From Candidatus Anoxychlamydiales bacterium (GTDB taxonomy: Bacteria; Chlamydiota; Chlamydiia; Chlamydiales; SM23-39): a stretch of DNA of 12,768 nt. Positions 5,864 through 12,749 of this stretch are shown here, piece after piece. The position numbers and the translations under genes were made by a program. Numbering within the stretch: the first letter of the stretch is position 1; each line of letters starts with the position of its first letter. The notes beneath the pieces are model-generated. The model saw only the letters and a list, made by a program, of their open reading frames with translations. It did not search any database and was not told where the DNA came from. The stretch covers positions 1 to 12,768 of the forward strand of contig JAAKFX010000039.1 in assembly GCA_011064865.1 (NCBI GenBank), read 5' to 3'.

Positions 5864-7381
5864 ATGAGTTTGGGAATAAATTATTATTTATCTTCAAATA
5901 GTGCAAATACTTCAGCGCATCTAAGCTCCATGAAATGGGGAAATAAGATGTTGGTGTCTGATACTTTAGAGGCTTTGCCAAAAAAGCTTGTAAAAGATAT
6001 TGATAAAGTTGCATCAAAAGTTGTTCAAAAAAAAGAGATAAATCAAAATATTAAAGATTTAAAAGCATCTAGAATATCTTTGATGGTTAAAAACAAAAAG
6101 TTATGCTACAGCTTGGGTTGGGAAAAAGATTTTAAGGCTATTGAAGATAGTAAAATTCAAAAAGCATTTAAAAAGGTAGCTAAAAAGAGTAAAACCTTTT
6201 TATTAAATACAAATGCATTAAAACACAAAGATGTTTTGCATCTACAAAACTCAGATAAAAAATTTGTTAAAAGTGGAATAGAAATAGCAAATAAAAGAAT
6301 TGTTAAATCTAGTCCTTCAGATATAAAAAAAATTCCTATTAAATATTTTAAAGGATTAATAAAAGCTGATACTGAATGGTCTCTATGGGCTGTTTGGATA
6401 AGTGATATTCAAAGTGCATTTGGTAAAATATTTGATGTTTTGAATATCAAAGCTGATTGGAGTTTTTTAGATAAAATAAAAGGATGGGATGATTGGCTTG
6501 GATTTATAGTCGGATTTTTTGGACTTATTAATGGAATTGATAATTTTATTGATGCTAAAAAAATAGGAGATACAGAAGGAATTAGAGATGGAAGACATAA
6601 GATTTATAGAAACCTGATTTGGGCGGTTAGTGGTTCATTTGATTGGGCAGCAAAATTGATTACATCAGTAGCTAGATTAGCTTTTAAAACCATTCTTACA
6701 AGCATTGCTTTTTCAATATTTATATTCGTTACTCTATATGCTATGGGTAGATATGGCTATTTTGATATAAAAGCTTTGCAATTTAAAAGTAAATTCAAGG
6801 CCTATTTAAACAATCCAAATTTAAGTGAAAAGGATAAAAAACTTGCAGCTTTAAGGTTTTTAAAAAGTAAAATTCAAGTATCAAAAATAGAAGCTTATAA
6901 AATTTTAAAAAATGTAAGAAAAAACAATCCAAATGAAACTGATGAAACCCTTCAAAAGATTGTACACCAAATAATAAAAAATAGAGTTTTAACAAAAATC
7001 AAAAGATTTGAAAGAAGGGTAGGCTCAAATGTAGCTAATGTAATTCAAAAAGATGTAAATAAGATTTTAAAAAATCAAACTATTCTGAGCGTTGAAAAGA
7101 CAAATAAAATTATTCAAAGAGTCCAATTTAAAAATGGTTTAGCTATTCATGATAATACCTTATATGCTATAGCATCATTTCTTCAAGCTATAGAAATTTT
7201 CATTATTTTGCTTTTTGGATTTACATATCCAGTATTAATTCCAGGAGCAATATCTGCAGCTTTATTTGTATATCTTCAAGGAGCTAGTTTTTATCGATCT
7301 CATATTACAAAAATTGATAAAGAAGATTCTAAAGGCAAATTAGCGAAAAAAATAGGCTATTTAGCAGAAAACGCAATTTAA
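5864..7381 (+). CDS. unrecognised Lys-rich protein with several membrane segments and C-terminal Inc-like hairpin (505 aa)
   Basis: No family is recognised. ATG 5864 is preferred over the in-frame GTG at 5858 because TTAGG lies 5 nt before it and overlaps the GTG. Residues 1-165 are soluble and strongly basic (repeated KK and SK motifs). Residues 171-210 are Trp-rich (WSLWAVW, WDDW). Hydrophobic stretches lie at about 211-228 and 275-296. A charged helical part (305-425) leads to a pair of hydrophobic segments (about 432-453 and 456-474) joined by a Tyr-Pro turn, a bilobed hairpin like that of Inc proteins, followed by a short basic tail. It has no N-terminal signal peptide. A role in the host vacuole or bacterial envelope is inference. 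The xerD gene starts 52 bp downstream without a visible terminator between them. Confidence 0.85.
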   Translation: MSLGINYYLSSNSANTSAHLSSMKWGNKMLVSDTLEALPKKLVKDIDKVASKVVQKKEINQNIKDLKASRISLMVKNKKLCYSLGWEKDFKAIEDSKIQKAFKKVAKKSKTFLLNTNALKHKDVLHLQNSDKKFVKSGIEIANKRIVKSSPSDIKKIPIKYFKGLIKADTEWSLWAVWISDIQSAFGKIFDVLNIKADWSFLDKIKGWDDWLGFIVGFFGLINGIDNFIDAKKIGDTEGIRDGRHKIYRNLIWAVSGSFDWAAKLITSVARLAFKTILTSIAFSIFIFVTLYAMGRYGYFDIKALQFKSKFKAYLNNPNLSEKDKKLAALRFLKSKIQVSKIEAYKILKNVRKNNPNETDETLQKIVHQIIKNRVLTKIKRFERRVGSNVANVIQKDVNKILKNQTILSVEKTNKIIQRVQFKNGLAIHDNTLYAIASFLQAIEIFIILLFGFTYPVLIPGAISAALFVYLQGASFYRSHITKIDKEDSKGKLAKKIGYLAENAI

Positions 7382-7433
7382 ATTTCTTTTTTTTTGAAAA
7401 GCTTTGTTATAGTGAAAATAAAAAATACTATAC

Positions 7434-8312
7434 ATGCAAGATATAAATTTTCAAATCAATGGCTTTTTAGCATACATTGAAACAGAAAAAGCTCTCTCTA
7501 AAAATACAGTAGAAGCATACCATCGAGATATTAGATATTTTCATGATTTTTTGAAAAAAAAAGCAATTGATAGATTTCAAGATGTAACGCAAAACCACAT
7601 CGTAGAGTATCTAAGCTTTTTAAAAACTAAATATGCAGCTTCTTCAATTTATAGAAGCTTTATTGCAATAAAAGTCATTTTTAGATTTTTAAAAAAAGAA
7701 AATGTAATAAAAATAGATATAACAAGATATTTAGATCTTCCAAAAATTTGGCAGTTTCTACCAGCTGTTTTAACCTGCTCTGAAGTTGAATCTCTATTAA
7801 AGCAAATTAAAATAGATGATTTTATAGGTGCTAGAGATAGAGCCATTTTAGAGATTTTATATGCAACAGGCATTAGAGTTACAGAGAGCTCAAATCTCAA
7901 AATATTAGATGTCTCAGATAATTTTATAAAAGTTACAGGAAAAGGTAAAAAACAAAGAATAGTCCCTATTGGCAAAAAAGCAATTGAAGCTATCGATCAC
8001 TATCTTGTAAATTTTAGAAATGAAATCCAAAACATCGATTATCTTTTCATCTCAAAAAATGGAAAAAAAATCGATAGAATTACCATTTATAATAGAATCA
8101 AATTCTATGCTAAAAAAGCTAATATCAAAAAAAATATATCTCCTCATACTTTGAGACATTCATTTGCCACACATCTTTTAGAAAATGGTGCAGATCTAAG
8201 ACTCATTCAAGATATGCTGGGACATGAAGATATTTCAACTACTGATAAATATACGCATATCTCTAAAGCTCACTTGAAAAAAGCTTTTGAAAATTTTCAT
8301 CCAAGACCTTGA
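7434..8312 (+). CDS. xerD: tyrosine recombinase XerD
   Basis: Site-specific recombinase that, with XerC, resolves chromosome dimers at dif in the cytosol. The N-terminal SAM-like core-binding domain spans about 1-95 (ALSKNTVEAYHRDIRYF). The catalytic domain has all six expected residues: Arg148 (ATGIRVTE), Lys172 (GKGKKQR), His238 and Arg241 (HTLRHSFATHLLENGADL), His264 (LGHEDIS) and the nucleophile Tyr273 (DKYTHIS). Arg148 and Lys172 match E. coli XerD numbering as I recall it, and the 292-aa length and FHPRP end are typical, so XerD is favoured over XerC. No convincing SD precedes ATG 7434. It follows the membrane protein gene by 52 bp and may share its transcript. I saw no recognisable dif site in the window. 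Confidence 0.9.
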   Translation: MQDINFQINGFLAYIETEKALSKNTVEAYHRDIRYFHDFLKKKAIDRFQDVTQNHIVEYLSFLKTKYAASSIYRSFIAIKVIFRFLKKENVIKIDITRYLDLPKIWQFLPAVLTCSEVESLLKQIKIDDFIGARDRAILEILYATGIRVTESSNLKILDVSDNFIKVTGKGKKQRIVPIGKKAIEAIDHYLVNFRNEIQNIDYLFISKNGKKIDRITIYNRIKFYAKKANIKKNISPHTLRHSFATHLLENGADLRLIQDMLGHEDISTTDKYTHISKAHLKKAFENFHPRP

Positions 8313-8567
8313 ATATTTTTTCAAGATCCAAATAATAAAATAAATGGAAAAAATGCGCTTTATAAAATCCATAAAGATCTTTTTGATAAAACAAATAAAG
8401 TTGCATACGAAATAATAAAGGTATTTGAACATTCTGATTATATTAATAGAATTTGTATAAGATTTAAAATCACTTTAGATAACAAAATAATCACCGGACT
8501 TGATGTAATCACATGGGATAAAGATGGTAAAATTTGTAAGCTCATTTGCAGTTTTGATAAAACTTGA
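8313..8567 (+). pseudogene. start-less SnoaL/NTF2-like C-terminal fragment
   Basis: Directly after the xerD TGA, the same frame stays open for 84 codons to a TGA at 8565-8567. Its sequence resembles the later two thirds of SnoaL-like (NTF2 fold) proteins: FFQDPNNKINGKNALYKIHK matches the family's DP-x(n)-G-x-x-A-(I/L) start of the core, then an FKITLDNKIITGLDVITWD strand pair, DGKI and a final strand (KLICSFD). No ATG, GTG or TTG occurs in the fragment, and the first 30-40 residues expected of the family are missing. It is therefore most likely the remnant of a gene whose 5' end was lost next to xerD. Read-through of the xerD TGA would fuse it to XerD, which seems unlikely. Family assignment rests on pattern memory. 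Confidence 0.6.
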
Positions 8568-8610
8568 GCTTAAAATTCAAGCTGGGGAAAAATTTCTAGC
8601 CGAAGTTCAA

Positions 8611-8655
8611 ACAAAAAATATGACAAATATGCAATCTGATTGCATATTTGTCATA
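8611..8655 (-). terminator. 17-bp perfect hairpin ending the gatCAB transcript
   Basis: TATGACAAATATGCAAT (8619-8635) and its exact complement (8639-8655) flank a CTG loop. On the minus strand the hairpin is followed by TTTTTTGT (8611-8618 read in reverse), so it works as an intrinsic terminator for the gatCAB operon, whose last stop is 187 bp upstream in that direction. On the plus strand it is followed only by AAAATCTTTT, so it may also weakly end transcripts from xerD. Confidence 0.75.
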
Positions 8656-8841
8656 AAATCTTTTAAATCTAAAAAACATATTTTCAGAATTCATAAAAAA
8701 TGAATTTATGTCGCCCTAAATAGATAAATTTTTGTTTATTAAGTGTTTAAGTATGACTATTCTGAAGGTTGCTGCAGTTTAGTCGTGACTTTTCTGCAGT
8801 AGGCTTCATTTTGATCATGTATTTTTTAAGGCTATTTAATC

Positions 8842-10317
8842 TTATTTTTCTTTTTTTATTTTTTGAAAAATTAGCTTATTCACAATACCAGGAGATGCTT
8901 TTCCTTTAGTTAGTTTCATAACTTGACCAACTAAAAATGCTAAAGCTTTTTCTTTTCCATTTAAATAATCTTTTATAGATGTCGGATTTTCTTTTAATAC
9001 TTGATCTACGATTTTTTCTATTTGGCTCTCGTCTGTGAGAGGTTGATAGTTTGGGTTTTCTTTTACTATTTTTTCAGGATCTTTTTTTGGATCTTTTATC
9101 ATATCATCAATAACGCTTTTTGCAATTTTACCAGTAATCGTTTGAGAATCTATTAAGTTTACAAGTTTAGCTATATGCATAGGATCTATGTTAATTTTAA
9201 ATAACGTTGTGTTTTTCTCTTTTAACTTACCCAAAAATTCTATAGTTAGAATATTGCAAAGTAGTTTTGCGTTTTTACAATTAGCTAATGCTTTTTCAAA
9301 ATAATCCGAGAGCTTTTTATCTGTTATTAAAATCGATGCATCATATTTTGTAAGATTTAATTTTTTGATATATCTTTCAAAACGTTTATGCGGAAGCTCT
9401 GGCATCTCACTTTCGATTTTTGCAATATCTTCATCGGTAATAATAATCGGTACTAGATCTGGTTCCGGAAAATATCTATAATCTTCAGCCCTTTCTTTTT
9501 TTCGCATTAAAACAGTTTGTTTTTTTTGCATATCCCATCTGTAGGTTCCAGATGATATAACTTCATCAAACGGCAAGTGGGGATTTTGTTCATATAATTT
9601 TATTTGACGTCTGATTTCTGAATCAATTGCAAGCTGCAAAAAATTAAAAGAGTTTATGTTTTTTATCTCTGTTTTAGTTCTAAGAGTTGTTTCTCCTTTT
9701 GGCCTTACAGATACATTCGCATCAATTCTTAAAGACCCCTCTTCCATTGAACAATCAGATGCATCTATATATTGCATGATGGATCTAATTGCCATCGCAT
9801 AAGATGCAGCCTCTTTTGCGGATCGCATACAAGGCTCAGATACGATCTCTAAAAGGGGAGTGCCAGCTCTATTATAATCGATACCTGCAAAAGTATCGAA
9901 ATGTTTTAACATCGCTGAATCATCTTCTAAATGCGCTTCACTTATCTGAAATCTTTTAGTCTCGCCTCCAACATCGCTAACAACAGAACCTTTTGTTATA
10001 ATAGGATGATAAAATTGCGTGATTTGAAAGTTTCTAGGGCTATCTGGATAAAAATAGGATTTGCGATCGAATGTTGTTAGTTTAGAAATTTTTGCATTTA
10101 CAGCAAGCCCAAATCGGATTGCCTTTGTTACAGCTTCTTTATTAATAACAGGCATAGCTCCTGGCTGGCCTGTGCATACTTCTGAGAGATTAGTATTAGG
10201 CTCATCTCCAAAACGATTAGCAGCCGAACTAAAAAGTTTTGATTTTGTATTTAACTGCACATGCACTTCAAGACCAATTACAGTCTCCCACATATCAAAC
10301 GCTGTATCATCTACCAT
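8842..10317 (-). CDS. gatB: Asp-tRNA(Asn)/Glu-tRNA(Gln) amidotransferase subunit B
   Basis: This subunit binds the mischarged Glu-tRNA(Gln) or Asp-tRNA(Asn), activates the side-chain carboxylate with ATP and uses ammonia delivered from GatA. Signatures: WETVIGLEVHVQL at 10-22, then HLEDDSAML, the DYNRAGTPLLEIVSEP core motif, RTKTEIKNINSF and RYFPEPDL. A C-terminal YqeY-like tRNA-binding domain ends with FLVGQVMKLTKGKASP. The start is set at 10317 (MVDDTAF) and not the longer in-frame ATG at 10335, because AAGGAG (10325-10330) lies 7 nt before it, immediately before the gatA TAG; the longer start would overlap gatA and has no SD. The product is 491 aa, normal for GatB. It is last gene of the operon. 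In chlamydiae lacking AsnRS and GlnRS this enzyme is essential; that state is assumed here, not seen. Confidence 0.97.
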   Translation of the reverse strand: MVDDTAFDMWETVIGLEVHVQLNTKSKLFSSAANRFGDEPNTNLSEVCTGQPGAMPVINKEAVTKAIRFGLAVNAKISKLTTFDRKSYFYPDSPRNFQITQFYHPIITKGSVVSDVGGETKRFQISEAHLEDDSAMLKHFDTFAGIDYNRAGTPLLEIVSEPCMRSAKEAASYAMAIRSIMQYIDASDCSMEEGSLRIDANVSVRPKGETTLRTKTEIKNINSFNFLQLAIDSEIRRQIKLYEQNPHLPFDEVISSGTYRWDMQKKQTVLMRKKERAEDYRYFPEPDLVPIIITDEDIAKIESEMPELPHKRFERYIKKLNLTKYDASILITDKKLSDYFEKALANCKNAKLLCNILTIEFLGKLKEKNTTLFKINIDPMHIAKLVNLIDSQTITGKIAKSVIDDMIKDPKKDPEKIVKENPNYQPLTDESQIEKIVDQVLKENPTSIKDYLNGKEKALAFLVGQVMKLTKGKASPGIVNKLIFQKIKKEK

Positions 10318-10321
10318 TTTT

Positions 10322-11782
10322 CTACTCCTTATCAAATAAAGGTGGAATTTTTTGAGTTAATTTAAATGTCTCTTCTACTAAAGATGCATACTGAACCAGT
10401 TTTACATCATCTAATGCTGGCGCAAACATTTGAAAGCCGAGAGGCTTTTGATCTTTATCAAATCCAGATGGAACGGTGATTGCGGGGATAGCTGCTATAT
10501 TTGCTGGTACAGTAAATAGATCTTGCAAATACATCTCAATTGGATCTTTAATAGAGCCAATTTCAAAGCAAGAAGATGGGACTGTTGGCATAGCAACAAA
10601 ATCACAATTATCGAAAGCCTTTTCAAAGGCTTTGATGGTCAAAGTTCTAACTTTTTGCGCTTTTTTATAATAAGCATCAAGGTAGCCTGAAGATAAAACA
10701 TATGTTCCTAACATAATTCTTCTTTTTACCTCTTCTCCAAAACCCTCTTCTCTAGAAAGTTCGTAAATTTCATTTAAAGTTTTAGCCTCTTTAGAGCGTT
10801 TTCCATATCTAATCCCATCAAATCTAGCTAAATTAGTCGATGCTTCAGCCGTGGCAATAATATAATAAACAGCAAGGCAGTATTTCAATATATCTAAATC
10901 AACATCAATAATCTGAACCTTTTTTTGTGTTAAAATATTTATTGCATCATCAAAGTTTTTTCGAACTTGAGGTTTTAGCTGTTCTAAAAAATGATAGGGG
11001 ATACCAATTTTGATATTTTCAAAAGAAGTTGGCATGTTGTCTAAGTAAGTCTCTAAAGGCAGCTTTAAACTTGTTGAATCTTTTGGGCAGTGTTTTCCAA
11101 TAACTTCCATAATAAGAGCGATATCTTTTGAATTTGTAGCAATAGGGCCTATTTGATCAAAAGATGATCCAAAAGCAACAAGACCATATCTAGATACTCT
11201 ACCATAAGTCGGCTTGTAGCCAACCGTCGAACAAAATGCAGCAGGTTGTCTTACAGAACCTCCAGTATCTGATCCAAAACCAATAGGAGTGAGCCTCGCT
11301 GCTACGCTCGCTGCGCTTCCTCCAGAAGATCCTCCAGAGACACACTTTAAATTCCAAGGATTTTTTGTAGGAAAAAAACTAGAATCTTCACAAGATGATC
11401 CCATTGCAAACTCATCTAAGTTTGTCTTTCCAATAATTATTGCGCCTTGCTCTTCTAAAAGATCTACTAAAGTAGAATTAAAAACAGCTTTGTAATTAGT
11501 TAAAAATTTAGAGCCACATGTCGTGATCTCATCTAAAATATGCATGTTATCTTTTATCGCTATTGGAATAGAGGCAAGTTTACCAACAAATTTATTCTCT
11601 TTTAGCTTTTGATCTAACTCATTTGCTTTTTTGAACGCTCTATCTTTTAAAACATTTATATAGCAATTTAGATCTTTATCATATTTTTCAATCCGATTTA
11701 AAAAATATTTTGTGATTTCAATAGCCGATATCTTTTTTTCTAAAAACAGATCTCGAATCTCTATTGCAGATTTTTTATACAT
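10322..11782 (-). CDS. gatA: Asp-tRNA(Asn)/Glu-tRNA(Gln) amidotransferase subunit A (amidase)
   Basis: This glutamine/asparagine amidase releases the ammonia used by GatB. At 486 residues it has usual length, and the Ser-cis-Ser-Lys triad is complete: Lys77 (IPIAIKDNM), Ser152 (GGSSGGSAA of the amidase signature) and Ser176 (GSDTGGSVRQPA). TNLDEFAMGSS precedes the signature as expected. The C-terminal half (TVPSSCFEIGSIKDP, PAITVPSGFDKDQKPLGFQ) is also typical. The start at 11782 lies 8 bp after gatC, with AGG overlapping the gatC TAG stop, so translation is likely coupled. The SAASVAARL-coding stretch (about 11290-11325) is locally GC-rich but in frame and conserved, so it is not foreign. 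Confidence 0.98.
   Translation of the reverse strand: MYKKSAIEIRDLFLEKKISAIEITKYFLNRIEKYDKDLNCYINVLKDRAFKKANELDQKLKENKFVGKLASIPIAIKDNMHILDEITTCGSKFLTNYKAVFNSTLVDLLEEQGAIIIGKTNLDEFAMGSSCEDSSFFPTKNPWNLKCVSGGSSGGSAASVAARLTPIGFGSDTGGSVRQPAAFCSTVGYKPTYGRVSRYGLVAFGSSFDQIGPIATNSKDIALIMEVIGKHCPKDSTSLKLPLETYLDNMPTSFENIKIGIPYHFLEQLKPQVRKNFDDAINILTQKKVQIIDVDLDILKYCLAVYYIIATAEASTNLARFDGIRYGKRSKEAKTLNEIYELSREEGFGEEVKRRIMLGTYVLSSGYLDAYYKKAQKVRTLTIKAFEKAFDNCDFVAMPTVPSSCFEIGSIKDPIEMYLQDLFTVPANIAAIPAITVPSGFDKDQKPLGFQMFAPALDDVKLVQYASLVEETFKLTQKIPPLFDKE
10325..10330 (-). promoter_or_regulatory. gatB Shine-Dalgarno inside the gatA end
   Basis: On the minus strand the order is AAGGAG, TAG (gatA stop), AAAA, ATG (gatB). 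The site sits inside the last two gatA codons, ties gatB translation to gatA and decides the gatB start at 10317 over the upstream in-frame ATG at 10335. Confidence 0.85.
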
Positions 11783-11790
11783 TTATATGC

Positions 11791-12093
11791 CTATTTTTTT
11801 GAAAGAATTTGTGGAACTTTTATCATAGAAGCTATCTGATCTGGTGCATTTTCTAAAAATCTATTTTTATCTAAAGTATTTTTAACTTCATCTTCTCTAA
11901 ATACATTTTTTTGAAAATCCATTAAAATATAGTTGCAAGTTTCGATGTTTTTTGTATCTACCTCATTTAATTGCTCTACATAATCAATTATTTTTTTTAG
12001 ATCTTCTGCAAATTTTCCTATCTCTTTTTCATTTAATTTTATTTTACAAAGATCTTGTAGATTCTGTAGTGATTCTTTATCAAACTTTGACAT
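11791..12093 (-). CDS. gatC: Asp-tRNA(Asn)/Glu-tRNA(Gln) amidotransferase subunit C
   Basis: Small 100-residue subunit that wraps around and stabilises the GatA-GatB pair. It shows the family pattern: an N-terminal helix bundle (LQNLQDLCKIKLNEKEI), the KKIIDYVEQLNEVDT motif, FREDEV in the middle and the ending LENAPDQIASMIKVPQIL. ATG 12093 has AAGG 7 nt upstream. It is first gene of gatCAB, with gatA 8 bp behind. A TTGACT promoter lies about 25-55 bp upstream, and the DUF378 gene is divergent on the other side. Confidence 0.96.
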   Translation of the reverse strand: MSKFDKESLQNLQDLCKIKLNEKEIGKFAEDLKKIIDYVEQLNEVDTKNIETCNYILMDFQKNVFREDEVKNTLDKNRFLENAPDQIASMIKVPQILSKK

Positions 12094-12118
12094 GTTAAAA
12101 CCTTAAAATTTAGAGGTT

Positions 12119-12148
12119 ATTATTACATATTTTCATGAAAAAAGTCAA
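12119..12148 (-). promoter_or_regulatory. gatCAB operon promoter
   Basis: Read on the minus strand, TTGACT (12143-12148) is followed after 17 bp by TAATAA (12120-12125) or after 18 bp by AATAAT with an upstream TGT (12119-12124). Transcription would start near 12112, about 19 nt before the gatC ATG. Confidence 0.6.
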
Positions 12149-12161
12149 TCTCATCTCATTG

Positions 12162-12206
12162 ATAGTAAAAAAAAATAATGACAAGGAATTTTTTTTTTTT
12201 TACTAT
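12162..12206. repeat. A-tract/T-tract inverted repeat between divergent promoters
   Basis: ATAGT plus nine As (12162-12175) is complementary to nine Ts plus ACTAT (12193-12206), giving a 14-bp inverted repeat with a 17-nt loop. It lies between the gatC and DUF378 promoters and overlaps the DUF378 -35 region. It could act as paired UP-elements, a bent-DNA site or an operator; the homopolymer content makes chance possible. Confidence 0.45.
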
Positions 12207-12228
12207 TTTTAAAAAAGGTAATTATTAT
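12200..12228 (+). promoter_or_regulatory. promoter of the DUF378 gene
   Basis: TTACTA (12200-12205), a 17-bp spacer and TATTAT (12223-12228) predict a start near 12235, about 19 nt before the ATG at 12254. The -35 is weak but sits after a 13-T run that may serve as an UP-element. Confidence 0.5.
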
Positions 12229-12253
12229 TTTATTAACTTATCGGAGGGTTTAA

Positions 12254-12487
12254 ATGAGAATAATTCGTTTTATTGTATTGCTTCTTATCTTAGTTGGAGC
12301 TATCAATTGGGGGCTTTGGGGAGCGTTTCAATATGATGTTATTCAAGATGTTTTCGGATCAGATCAATCAACATGGGCAAGAATTGCCTATATTATTATT
12401 GGTTTAGCAGGTATCTGGGGAATTAGTTTTCTTTTTTCAAAAGGAACTTGTGGCTTCGGATCAGATCATAAATCAGAAAAAGAATAA
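12254..12487 (+). CDS. DUF378 small membrane protein (77 aa)
   Basis: This is an inner-membrane protein of unknown role. Residues 3-20 and 42-62 are two hydrophobic helices. The first contains the diagnostic AINWGLWGAF, followed by YDVIQDVFG and a second helix (RIAYIIIGLAGIWGISFLF), which is the DUF378 pattern (NWG-L-x-G, D-x-V, FG, R-x-x-Y-x-x-x-G). A short polar Cys-containing tail follows. GGAGGG (12243-12248) precedes ATG 12254. Length is normal for the family. It is divergent from gatC, a neighbourhood I recall from Chlamydia (CT001 next to gatC); this helps date the organism but does not suggest a function. It ends at a strong terminator. Confidence 0.93.
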   Translation: MRIIRFIVLLLILVGAINWGLWGAFQYDVIQDVFGSDQSTWARIAYIIIGLAGIWGISFLFSKGTCGFGSDHKSEKE

Positions 12488-12518
12488 AAATTTAAGGATG
12501 CAAATTTTTTGAATAAAA

Positions 12519-12571
12519 GCTCGCGCATTCCCTTTCCTTTAGGGGAGGGTTAAGCGAGCCATTTTTTTTTT
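12519..12571 (+). terminator. strong intrinsic terminator after the DUF378 gene
   Basis: An outer stem GCTCGC/GCGAGC (12519-12524 with 12554-12559) encloses an inner 8-bp stem, CCCTTTCC with GGGGAGGG (12530-12537 with 12542-12549, two G-U pairs), around a TTTA loop. Ten Ts follow (12562-12571). It is by far the most GC-rich element of this intergenic region. Confidence 0.93.
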
Positions 12572-12692
12572 CTTTATCTCTTTTTCTTCCTATAAAATAT
12601 TTTGTCGATATTTAGCAATAAAGACAACATGAACAAAATTTTTAAAGACACAACTTCTACCAGCTCTCCAAACAAAATCATTAGACATAATG

Positions 12693-12721
12693 TTGACTAT
12701 TTTTAAAAAAAATAATATAAT
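12693..12721 (+). promoter_or_regulatory. near-consensus promoter at the right edge
   Basis: TTGACT (12693-12698) and TATAAT (12716-12721) are separated by exactly 17 bp. The predicted start near 12728 is about 22 nt before an ATG at 12750. Confidence 0.75.
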
Positions 12722-12749
12722 GTTTTTTAAAAAAAGAGTAAACTTTTGT

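Noticed and set aside
7382..7433. Terminator or promoter between the 505-aa gene and xerD
   Set aside because: No GC stem before the T-run, and the hexamers TTGAAA, TATAGT and TACTAT are at wrong spacings or too close to the ATG.
7649..7975. 108-codon minus-strand frame
   Set aside because: It lies entirely inside xerD, whose catalytic residues are all present on the plus strand.
8310..8312. TGA recoded as tryptophan, giving a XerD-SnoaL fusion
   Set aside because: XerD ends at its normal family length with a typical HPR end, and the downstream part lacks its own N-terminal domain; a plain stop plus gene remnant is simpler.
8235..8432. 65-codon minus-strand frame over the xerD end
   Set aside because: It overlaps xerD and the SnoaL-like remnant in antisense, is Phe/Ile/Lys-rich without pattern and lacks a ribosome-binding site.
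11285..11330. GC-rich stretch inside gatA as a possible insertion
   Set aside because: It encodes the conserved amidase segment SAASVAARLTPIGFGSDTGG in frame, so it is native gene sequence.
12629..12706. 25-codon frame starting ATG AAC AAA ATT
   Set aside because: There is no ribosome-binding site, it is short and Ser/Thr/Asn-rich, and it runs into the promoter at 12693.
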